Positions 6,753-12,407 of a DNA stretch of 12,407 nt are shown here, piece after piece. The notes beneath the pieces were generated by a model. It was not told the DNA's origin. It did not search any database and saw nothing but the letters and a program-made list of their open reading frames with translations. This DNA comes from Planctomycetaceae bacterium UBA6894 (lineage in GTDB: Bacteria; Planctomycetota; Planctomycetia; Gemmatales; Gemmataceae), in the NCBI GenBank assembly GCA_002451275.1, contig DKBS01000056.1, forward strand, positions 1 to 12,407. The letters run 5' to 3'. The first letter of the stretch is position 1; every line of letters begins with the position of its first letter. A program made the position numbers and the translations under genes.

Positions 6753-8033
6753 TCACTTTGGGCCGGTGAGGCCAGGCAAAGCGAAGCCACGCCCATCCTT
6801 GAGCAGTTGGGTTTGGGCCTGGGTTTGCTGGCTGAGACCCCAGAGGCGAATGAAACCCTTGGCGGCCTCGTGGTCGAACTGGTCGCCGCGCTCGTAGGTG
6901 GCCAGTTTGTGGCTGTAGAGGCTGTGCTCGCTCTTGCGTCCGACCACGATGGCCTGACCCTTGAACAGCTTGAGCCTGACCTGGCCGCTGACAAAGCGCT
7001 GGTTGCTGGCCACAAAGGCGGCCAGATCCTGGTGAAAGCCGCTGAACCAGAGGCCGTTGTAGACCAGGTCGGCGTATTCCTGAGAGACCATGGTCTTGAA
7101 CCGCTGGGCCTGTTTGCTGAGGCAGATCGATTCCAGCTCGCGGTGGGTGGTGTGGAGGATGACGGCGGCCGGGGCCTCGTAGAGTTCGCGGCTCTTGATG
7201 CCGACCAGGCGGTTTTCAACATGGTCGATGCGGCCGACCCCGTGCTCGCCACCCAGCTTGTTGAGGGTTTCGAGGAGGGCGACGCCGTCGATGGGTTTGC
7301 CATCGAGTGCGGTGGGGCGCCCCTGCTCGAAATCGATAGTGATTTCAGCGGGTTTGTCGGGAGCCTTGGCGGGGCTGACGGTCCAGCCGAAAGCCTCCTC
7401 GGGGGGTTCGGTCCAGGGATCCTCGAGCACGCCGGCCTCGCAGGACCGGCCGAACAGATTGATATCGAGGCTGTAGGGGCTTTTCACCGTTGCTTCGACG
7501 GGGATTTTGTGCTTGGTGGCGTATTCGAGGGCATCATCACGGGTCATCTTCCACTCGCGGACGGGGGCGATGACCTTGAGGTCAGGGGCCAGGGTCTGGA
7601 AGGTGACATCAAAGCGGACCTGGTCATTACCCTTGCCCGTGCAGCCGTGGGCGACCGCGACCGCGCCGTGGTCGCGTGCGGCGTCGACCATCAATTTGGC
7701 GATCAGCGGTCGGCCGAGGGCGGTGGCGAGGGGGTATTTACCTTCGTACAGGGCGCCGGCCATGAGGGCCGGGAAGACGAAGTGATCGACGAAGAGGGCG
7801 CGGGCGTCCATGGTGACGGCATCGACCGCGCCGGTGGCCAAGGCCTTTTTCTTCACGCGGTCGAGATCGCGCACCTCGCCGAGGTCAACCGTGAAGGTGA
7901 CGACATCCAGGTCGTATTTTTCCTTGATCCAGGGCACCATGACCGAGGTATCGAGCCCGCCGGAATAGGCGAGAACTACCTTGCCTTTTGAGCCGCCTTT
8001 TTTCGCCTTCGTATCCTTATCGGTAGTAGTCAT
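6753..8033 (-). CDS. argG: Argininosuccinate synthase
   Basis: This cytoplasmic enzyme joins citrulline and aspartate with ATP to make argininosuccinate, the next-to-last step of arginine synthesis. With the ATG at 8033 the protein has 426 residues, slightly longer than the usual ~400 because of a Lys-rich N-terminal tail (about residues 1-17, TTTDKDTKAKKGGSKGK). The N-type ATP pyrophosphatase P-loop LAYSGGLDTS is at about 21-30, and HGCTGKGNDQVRFD at about 129-142 is the family's second nucleotide/citrulline signature. SPYSLDINLFGRSCEAGVLE near 185 also fits. An in-frame GTG at 8084 is less likely; AAGGA lies 13 nt before the ATG, a rather long spacing. No other arginine gene is in the window. 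The gene is divergent from the JAMM peptidase gene, with a small palindrome between them. Confidence 0.97.
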   Translation of the reverse strand: MTTTDKDTKAKKGGSKGKVVLAYSGGLDTSVMVPWIKEKYDLDVVTFTVDLGEVRDLDRVKKKALATGAVDAVTMDARALFVDHFVFPALMAGALYEGKYPLATALGRPLIAKLMVDAARDHGAVAVAHGCTGKGNDQVRFDVTFQTLAPDLKVIAPVREWKMTRDDALEYATKHKIPVEATVKSPYSLDINLFGRSCEAGVLEDPWTEPPEEAFGWTVSPAKAPDKPAEITIDFEQGRPTALDGKPIDGVALLETLNKLGGEHGVGRIDHVENRLVGIKSRELYEAPAAVILHTTHRELESICLSKQAQRFKTMVSQEYADLVYNGLWFSGFHQDLAAFVASNQRFVSGQVRLKLFKGQAIVVGRKSEHSLYSHKLATYERGDQFDHEAAKGFIRLWGLSQQTQAQTQLLKDGRGFALPGLTGPK

Positions 8034-8077
8034 GCGCGTGTGTGTGTCCTTGGGGTGGTCTGAGGCTCCAGGAGGCC

Positions 8078-8092
8078 GAATCACCCTGATTC
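8078..8092. promoter_or_regulatory. Palindrome in argG / JAMM gene divergent region
   Basis: GAATCA-CCC-TGATTC is a perfect 6-bp inverted repeat with a 3-bp centre, in the 99-bp gap between two divergent starts (45 bp before argG and 41 bp before the peptidase gene). Its position fits an operator, but it does not match the usual ArgR box well, and no second copy was noticed. No convincing -10/-35 pair is visible in this GC-rich gap. Confidence 0.3.
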
Positions 8093-8132
8093 AGGCGGTC
8101 CCTTCGCGGAAACCCACTAGGGGGAAGGATAG

Positions 8133-8591
8133 ATGACAGGGCGGGGGCTGGCCAAGGCGCTCACCTTTGTGTTGCCCCCAAGGCTGCTGCAGACCATGGT
8201 CCGCCAGGCCCTGGAGGAATGTCCCAGTGAATGCTGCGGGCTGCTGGCGGGAAGGCGCCAGCCGTGGGGTTGGGCCGCCGAGGATGTATTCCCGCTGGTG
8301 AATGAACTGAAAAGCGCGACGCGTTTCCGGTCGGAACCGCGCAGCCTGTTATCCGCCCTGCGCTTGATCGAACACAGGGGTTTGGATGTGGTGGGGATTT
8401 ACCATTCCCACCCGATGACCGAGGCCATACCGAGCATGACCGATCTGGCGTGGCGCTGGGCGGATGGGGTGGCGGATTTGATCATTTCCCTAGCCGAGGA
8501 AGCCCCGGTGGTGCGGGCCTGGAGTTTGGGGGAACGGGATTTTGAAGAATTGCAGCTGACAATCGCCCAAACGGCGGACGAAGTAGGTTGA
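8133..8591 (+). CDS. JAMM/MPN+ zinc metallopeptidase (Mov34/JAB family)
   Basis: This 152-residue protein is a stand-alone JAB1/MPN+ domain. The zinc-site signature is complete: Glu33 in PSECCGLLAG, then HSHP with His91 and His93, Ser101 and Asp104 in IPSMTD. This is the standard E...HxHPx(6)PSxxD pattern, so an active zinc peptidase or isopeptidase is expected. Known prokaryotic relatives remove amino acids from sulfur-carrier proteins (Mec with CysO) or cleave ubiquitin-like tags; no ThiS/MoaD/CysO-like gene or E1-like enzyme is seen here, so the substrate is unknown. The ATG at 8133 has a good ribosome site (GGGGGAAGG, 4 nt spacing). No signal peptide is present, so it is cytoplasmic. It precedes the exported esterase by 104 bp on the same strand. 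Confidence 0.92.
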   Translation: MTGRGLAKALTFVLPPRLLQTMVRQALEECPSECCGLLAGRRQPWGWAAEDVFPLVNELKSATRFRSEPRSLLSALRLIEHRGLDVVGIYHSHPMTEAIPSMTDLAWRWADGVADLIISLAEEAPVVRAWSLGERDFEELQLTIAQTADEVG

Positions 8592-8661
8592 CGCTGCTTG
8601 CCTTGGGCCCCGCGAAGGTTACCCTGAACCGATCTTTCGCACCTGCTTGCCTGGCGTTTGC

Positions 8662-8695
8662 CGCTTGCGGGTTGCCCTTTTTTACGGAGCAAGCG
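8662..8695 (+). promoter_or_regulatory. Inverted repeat enclosing the ribosome site of the esterase gene
   Basis: CGCTTGC (8662-8668) and GCAAGCG (8689-8695) are a perfect 7-bp inverted repeat with a 20-nt loop. The second arm ends at the base before the ATG at 8696, and the GGAG ribosome site (8686-8689) lies at the loop/stem junction. In the mRNA this could hinder ribosome access. Regulation is an inference from geometry only. Confidence 0.35.
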
Positions 8696-9592
8696 ATGGC
8701 AGTCCTTTCCTCCTTGGCTTTGGCAACCGCCTGCGCCCTGCTGATGCAAAACAAGCCGGAACCCTACACCCTCGGCAAGGATTCCCAGGTGCAGGAGGGG
8801 GTGCCTCTGGGGACGGTGCAGAAATTCGAGCACACCAGCAAGGTGTTCGCGGGCACCCGACGCAATGGTTGGTTGTACCTTCCGGCGGAGGCGGAAAAGG
8901 CCGGCCCATTGTGCGTGATGATTTTCCAGGATGGCGAGTGGTACCAGCAAAAGAACGGGGATTATCGTGTGCCGGTGGTGCTGGACAACCTGATGCACCA
9001 GAAAAAAATCCCTCCCATGGCTGCGGTCTTCATCAATCCGGGCGTGTTTGAAGACAAGGGGGGTGACGGCAAGCCGCGGAGCAACCGGAGCTTTGAGTAC
9101 GACACTCTTTCGCCGCAGTACGCCGAATTCCTGGAGAAGGAAATCCTTCCATTGGCCGCTGAAAAAGCGGCGGAAAGCAAGGCGAAACTGCGCACCGATT
9201 CGGCGGGCAGGGGGATTTGCGGTATCAGTTCGGGCGGCATTTGCGCTTTCACCGCCGCATGGCAGCGACCGGACCTGTTCAGCAAGGTGCTGAGCCATGT
9301 GGGCAGTTTCACCAATATCCGCGGCGGGGATGTATACCCGGGGTTGATCCGCAAAACCGCAAAGAAGCCGATCCGTGTGTTTTTGCAGGCAGGAGCCAAC
9401 GACCTGGACAACCAGCACGGCCACTGGCCGTTGGCCAACCAGCAGATGGCCGCGGCGCTGCGTTTCGCGAAGTATGACTACCGCTTTGAGATGGGTGTGG
9501 GCGGGCACAACGGCAAGCATGGCGGGGCCATACTGCCTGAGTCGCTGGTCTGGCTGTGGCGGGAAACCCCCGCTGCCGCCACGGCCAATTGA
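8696..9592 (+). CDS. Exported esterase, enterochelin-esterase-like alpha/beta hydrolase
   Basis: The ATG at 8696 has GGAG 6 nt upstream and gives 298 residues. A longer frame starts at a TTG that overlaps the previous stop (8588) but has no comparable ribosome site. Residues 1-17 (MAVLSSLALATACALLM) are hydrophobic and look like an export signal, although a basic N-region is missing; a lipoprotein site at Cys13 is possible but poor. The body resembles the Fes/IroE and esterase D group: FQDGEWY (77-83), nucleophile Ser178 in CGISSGG (GxSxG), likely Asp236 in GANDLDN, and His271 in GGHNGKHGG. The ester substrate is unknown; relatives act on siderophores or on acylated and feruloylated carbohydrates, and no siderophore genes are nearby. 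It likely acts outside the cytoplasm. Confidence 0.85.
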   Translation: MAVLSSLALATACALLMQNKPEPYTLGKDSQVQEGVPLGTVQKFEHTSKVFAGTRRNGWLYLPAEAEKAGPLCVMIFQDGEWYQQKNGDYRVPVVLDNLMHQKKIPPMAAVFINPGVFEDKGGDGKPRSNRSFEYDTLSPQYAEFLEKEILPLAAEKAAESKAKLRTDSAGRGICGISSGGICAFTAAWQRPDLFSKVLSHVGSFTNIRGGDVYPGLIRKTAKKPIRVFLQAGANDLDNQHGHWPLANQQMAAALRFAKYDYRFEMGVGGHNGKHGGAILPESLVWLWRETPAAATAN

Positions 9593-9939
9593 GCTGATTC
9601 TCCGCCAACAGCCACCAACCCCAAGCTGCGTCCCGCTTTTACCATCGAATTACACGGACTTGCGCTCATGAGGTCTTGGGCCCGTGCAGGCTTGTATTGG
9701 CCTGTTTGGAATGTTGTGTCCGAAAACGGCAAATTTATCCAGACCCTCTATTTTTACTGACCGGCTTTTCATCCCAAAGCTGCTGGTGTGTGAATATTTC
9801 CCAATCTTTTTGATGCGAAAACCTTGCTCATGGGAGACAGGCGGCCTAACGTGTCCATATGTCCGATCCTTCCGGTTGTGACGGTTGTGCGGGCAAAATG
9901 ACTAGGAAAGTCCTTAACTCTCCCTGAATGGAGCACCAC
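9593..9939 (+). other. Intergenic region, 347 bp, mostly featureless
   Basis: No convincing coding frame on either strand. A weak hairpin (CAGGC and GCCTG with 8-nt loop, 9687-9704, followed by TTTGG) could help end the esterase transcript. The stretch from about 9720 to 9830 is richer in A/T than the genes and presumably contains the promoter of the cysteine-rich protein gene, but no -35/-10 pair with good spacing stands out. GGAG at 9930-9933 is the ribosome site for the ATG at 9940. Confidence 0.5.
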
Positions 9940-10608
9940 ATGAACGCAAAGAAAATGGCCGGCTGGGTACTGTCGTTGGCAGCTGGCGCCTTGTTTGTTG
10001 GCAACGCCAGCGCCTTTGGTAAGCGGAACAAAGGTTGCGATACCGCCCCTGCTTGCGCACCCGCTCCCGCCGCTGCCTGCGCTCCGGCTCCCGCCTGCGC
10101 ACCTGCCACCAAGCTGGTGACTGTGACCGAGTACAAGAAAGTTCCGGTTGAGAAGGTTGTCACCGTTCGCGAGATCAAATCCGTTCCTGTCAAGGAAACC
10201 CGTGAAATCACCACCTACAGCACCAAAAAAGTCACTGAGCAGGTGCCTGTGACCAAGTGCGTTGACAAAGGGCACTACGAGTGCCGTGAAGTGGTGGTGG
10301 GCCAACGCTCCCATCGTGTCCCCGTAACCACCAAGTATGCTTGTGGCAATTGTGTTACTCGCTGCGAGAGGGTGTGCGAGCCTGTAACCCGCACCCAAAA
10401 AGTCTGGGTTCCCAATGTTGTGAAGGAAACTTCCATGGCAACCGTGACCCGTTGTATCAGCGTTCCCGAAAAAAAGACTGTGGAAGTGACCACGTGCAAA
10501 AAAGTAGCTGAAGAGAAAAAGGTAACGGTTTGTGCCTACGAGTGCGTGCCTGTGACCGTGACCAAGGAAGTTGCCTGCGACACCGGCCGTCGTCGCATCT
10601 GCCGCTAA
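9940..10608 (+). CDS. Secreted cysteine-rich basic protein with YTV-like Val/Lys repeats
   Basis: The ATG at 9940 (GGAG 6 nt upstream) is preferred to the ATG at 9928, which has no ribosome site. The 222-residue product has a clear Sec signal peptide (KK at 4-5, hydrophobic core, cleavage after NASA at 25). Next comes an ACAPAP-type Ala/Pro/Cys segment (about 37-56), then repeated Val/Lys/Thr strands such as VTVTEYKKVPVEKVVTV and VPVTVTKEV. The mature part has 16 cysteines, including CGNC (135-138) and a C-x3-C-x3-C run (138, 142, 146), and is strongly basic. The pattern resembles the YTV motif proteins described in planctomycetes such as Rhodopirellula, suspected to build a disulfide-linked wall. 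The wall role is an inference. The gene stands alone between its own 5' region and a strong terminator, consistent with high expression as a single unit. Confidence 0.8.
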   Translation: MNAKKMAGWVLSLAAGALFVGNASAFGKRNKGCDTAPACAPAPAAACAPAPACAPATKLVTVTEYKKVPVEKVVTVREIKSVPVKETREITTYSTKKVTEQVPVTKCVDKGHYECREVVVGQRSHRVPVTTKYACGNCVTRCERVCEPVTRTQKVWVPNVVKETSMATVTRCISVPEKKTVEVTTCKKVAEEKKVTVCAYECVPVTVTKEVACDTGRRRICR

Positions 10609-10624
10609 TTACCTTTGTAATTAG
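10605..10624 (+). repeat. Perfect hairpin overlapping the stop codon of the cysteine-rich protein gene
   Basis: CTAATTAC and GTAATTAG form a perfect 8-bp inverted repeat around the loop CTTT, and the TAA stop (10606-10608) lies in the first arm. It is A/T-rich and lacks a T-run, so it is not itself a terminator. It precedes the strong terminator by 16 nt. Confidence 0.5.
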
Positions 10625-10640
10625 TTAGGTCTCATTTTTG

Positions 10641-10677
10641 AAAACAGGCCCCCGGGTGACCGGGGGTCTGTTTTTTT
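10641..10677 (+). terminator. Strong rho-independent terminator
   Basis: ACAGGCCCCCGG and CCGGGGGTCTGT pair in a 12-bp stem (one G-T wobble) closed by a GTGA tetraloop of the GNRA type, running directly into seven T residues. Flanking A/T pairs extend the stem. It lies 32 nt after the stop of the cysteine-rich protein gene. On the other strand a shorter T-run (TTTT) follows, so weak termination in reverse is possible. Confidence 0.93.
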
Positions 10678-10883
10678 GTTCCCGGATCGAGATTGGTCCG
10701 TCCTTTTCTGTGGAGCAAACCTTTCACCCGGCAATATCGTCAAAGTTGGAAGGCTGCAGAAAATGGTTTCAAATAAACTGGGATGTTTGCAAAGTTTAAA
10801 AAGTTTGAAATGACGAGGTAAGATAAAGAGACAAAATATACTGGTGCGCATGAATTTTGTATGCGCCGGGCGGAGGTTGATCC
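10678..10883 (+). promoter_or_regulatory. A/T-rich upstream region and leader of the surface protein gene
   Basis: This gap between the terminator and the next ATG is clearly A/T-rich from about 10735 to 10860, with phased A-tracts around 10790-10810. A possible promoter is TTTAAA (10795-10800), 18-bp spacer, TAAGAT (10819-10824); TATACT at 10837-10842 is another possible -10 box without a good -35 partner. The leader holds a perfect 6-bp inverted repeat (GCGCAT 10846-10851, ATGCGC 10861-10866) ending just before the GGAGG ribosome site at 10872-10876. The promoter boxes are guesses. Confidence 0.3.
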
Positions 10884-12407
10884 ATGGGTTGGTTTATGCC
10901 CAAAAGTTTTCGCAGCAGGCAGCGCGCTGGCGGGATGGAATCCCGAACGACCGCCCTTTCCAGAGTTCTTCCGGTGGTGGAGAAGCTGGAGGACCGTACC
11001 GCTCCGGCGGTGGCGCTTTTCAGCGGCGGGTTGTTGAGCATTGAAACCAATGCCAATGAGGTGCTGACACTGCAAAACGGCGCTTCTGTAGGCAGCCAAT
11101 TGAATCTGGTATCGAATCAGGCCATTGATTACTCCGCTTTGCCCGCGGGAATGGTTGCTGCCGGTTCCACCTCCACCAACGCCACCTTCAACTTGGACCT
11201 GGTTGGCAGTGATGTGAACCGGTTGTTGGTGAATTACGGGGCCACGGCCGGAACCTCGGTCAGCCTTGCCGATTTCAAACCCATTTCCACGCTGGATGTA
11301 GCCGTCCAAGATTCCGCGGGGGCGACCGGCAACCAACTGCAGATCTCCAAGGTGTTTGACCTCAGCGCGGCGAGCAGCAACTTCAGCGTGGATGTGGATG
11401 GCGCAGCAGTCAGCTTGACGGGGCCAACGGCTTCGGTAAAAACGGGCAAAGGCACGATCCAGATAGTCAGTGGGTTGGCGGGCGGCAATTTGCTGGTCAA
11501 TTCCAGCGCGTCTCCCCAACTGGATGGTGGTACTATCGTTTTGGATTTTCAGGGGGCCATTGGCGGCCTTGCCAGTCCCCTGAAGGTGAAAGTTGCATCG
11601 GCAGGCACCCTACAAGTGACGACGCTGGATGCTCCCGCCAATCTGCAGGCGGTTGGGTCGGTGAAAATCGGCAAGCTGGATTTGGGAACCGGCACGGCGA
11701 CCCTGCGGGGGGCCTACACCTCGGTGGCCAACGCCATCGGTGACGGCACCACGCTGAACATGGCCCTGAATTCATTGCTCATCCTGGGCGGCCAGGACAC
11801 CATCGGAGGGCTGTCGGGCCCGGGACAGGTTTCGGTGGGTGTCAACACCCTCACCCTGGCCCTGAACGGAAACCGGACATTCGACGGGATTTTGAGCGGG
11901 ACTGGCGCCCTGAATATTTCAGGTGGCGCCATCCAGACCATGACGGGGGCCAGCACCTTCAGCGGTAGCGTCTCGATCGGTGCCACCAGCGGTTTGGTTG
12001 TTGGTTCCGGAACCGCCGGAACATTGCCGGCCGCGACCATCCAGAATGATGGCACCCTCACCTTTTCGCGCAGTGACACGCTGGATATCGCCAGCCAAAT
12101 CAGTGGGACCGGTTCTGTCACATATACCGGGGGCGGGTCATTCGGGGTCGGTGTCCCGAGCAGCTATACCGGTGGAACCAGTGTCTCGGGCGCCAGCGCG
12201 TTGATCGTGAAAAACAGTGGTGCCCTGGGAGCCGTTTCCAATGCCGTTTCCGTGGGAAGTGGCAGTTCCCTGGTGCTGGATGGTTCAGCGGGCAACCTGA
12301 CGATCGGCAACCCTGTGCAGGTGCAGGGGCAAGGAAAATCCCCCTATGGAGCCTTGCACAACCAGGCTGGAAACAACCGAATGACCGGGGTGTTGACCCT
12401 TGCCGGG
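10884..12407 (+). CDS. Large surface protein with LEDR-type N-terminal motif and autotransporter-like repeats (3' end missing)
   Basis: The frame is open from the ATG at 10884 through 508 codons to the window edge. GGAGG 7 nt upstream fixes the start. The N-terminus is basic (MPKSFRSRQR) and lacks an ordinary Sec hydrophobic core; residues 31-42 read VVEKLEDRTAPA, the motif seen near the start of many large Gemmataceae extracellular proteins and related to the LEPR-type planctomycete signal. From about 45 onward the protein is Gly/Ser/Thr/Val-rich with almost no Cys, as in beta-helix passengers. Repeats match the autotransporter-associated beta-strand type: FDGILSGTGALNISGG (333-348), FSGSVSIGATSGLVVGSG (359-376), IASQISGTGSVTYTGGG (402-418), SSYTGGTSVSGASALIVKNS (426-445). 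It is probably secreted or cell-surface bound; adhesion is a reasonable guess but not shown. A beta-barrel domain may or may not follow beyond the window. Confidence 0.85.
   Translation, partial: MGWFMPKSFRSRQRAGGMESRTTALSRVLPVVEKLEDRTAPAVALFSGGLLSIETNANEVLTLQNGASVGSQLNLVSNQAIDYSALPAGMVAAGSTSTNATFNLDLVGSDVNRLLVNYGATAGTSVSLADFKPISTLDVAVQDSAGATGNQLQISKVFDLSAASSNFSVDVDGAAVSLTGPTASVKTGKGTIQIVSGLAGGNLLVNSSASPQLDGGTIVLDFQGAIGGLASPLKVKVASAGTLQVTTLDAPANLQAVGSVKIGKLDLGTGTATLRGAYTSVANAIGDGTTLNMALNSLLILGGQDTIGGLSGPGQVSVGVNTLTLALNGNRTFDGILSGTGALNISGGAIQTMTGASTFSGSVSIGATSGLVVGSGTAGTLPAATIQNDGTLTFSRSDTLDIASQISGTGSVTYTGGGSFGVGVPSSYTGGTSVSGASALIVKNSGALGAVSNAVSVGSGSSLVLDGSAGNLTIGNPVQVQGQGKSPYGALHNQAGNNRMTGVLTLAG

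Noticed and set aside
6741..7991. A 416-codon plus-strand frame opposite argG
   Set aside because: It lies wholly antisense to argG, which carries complete argininosuccinate synthase signatures. The Gly/Glu/Val/Asp-rich product is typical of an antisense shadow in GC-rich DNA.
8033..8054. GT/CA dinucleotide run upstream of argG
   Set aside because: Only a few units long; too short to call a functional repeat, though it explains the long spacing of the argG ribosome site.
8399..9520. A 373-codon minus-strand frame opposite the JAMM and esterase genes
   Set aside because: It spans two genes with clear motifs on the other strand and has no recognisable domain.
9593..9939. Possible small RNA or tRNA gene in the intergenic region
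   Set aside because: No cloverleaf, conserved TTC-loop motif or convincing promoter/terminator pair was found.
10037..10112. Tandem repeat coding for ACAPAP-type units as a possible mobile or CRISPR-like repeat
   Set aside because: It is in frame within the cysteine-rich protein, with units too short and irregular; it is low-complexity coding sequence.
10740..11519. A 259-codon minus-strand frame opposite the surface protein gene
   Set aside because: The plus-strand frame has a strong ribosome site, the LEDR motif and beta repeats; the antisense product shows no family features.

Overview
The window looks like chromosomal DNA of a high-GC planctomycete, most likely near the Gemmataceae. The sequence evidence is the VVEKLEDRTAPA motif near the N-terminus of a large repeat-rich surface protein, a secreted cysteine-rich basic protein resembling planctomycete YTV-type wall proteins, and an excisionase-type helix-turn-helix fused to a PTS IIA domain. 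The taxonomic call rests on these family signatures; no rRNA gene is present.

The left two thirds (1-8033) are read on the minus strand. In transcription order they are: argG (argininosuccinate synthase); an HTH-EIIA regulator; a fusion of a divergent CinA/PncC-like domain with a HIGH-type nucleotidyltransferase; aspS (aspartyl-tRNA synthetase); an OmpR-type response regulator; a HAMP-containing sensor histidine kinase; and the 5' part of an unrecognised protein that leaves the window at position 1. The aspS, regulator and kinase genes are tightly packed (ATGA overlap, then a 10-bp gap) and look co-transcribed. Fusion gene and HTH-EIIA gene are 17 bp apart. Two larger gaps on this strand, after argG and before aspS, hold several inverted repeats, including a candidate intrinsic terminator or attenuator.

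The right third is read on the plus strand, divergent from argG. It holds a small JAMM/MPN+ metallopeptidase, an exported enterochelin-esterase-like alpha/beta hydrolase, the cysteine-rich secreted protein followed by a very strong intrinsic terminator, and a large surface protein with autotransporter-type beta repeats that runs off the right edge.

Functionally this is a mixed region: housekeeping metabolism and translation (argG, aspS, probably a pyridine-nucleotide enzyme), signalling (HTH-EIIA, two-component pair), and envelope proteins. No tRNA, rRNA, CRISPR array, insertion sequence or prophage gene was seen. I see no clear new multi-gene system; the points most worth checking are the two domain fusions, the envelope proteins and the structured leaders.
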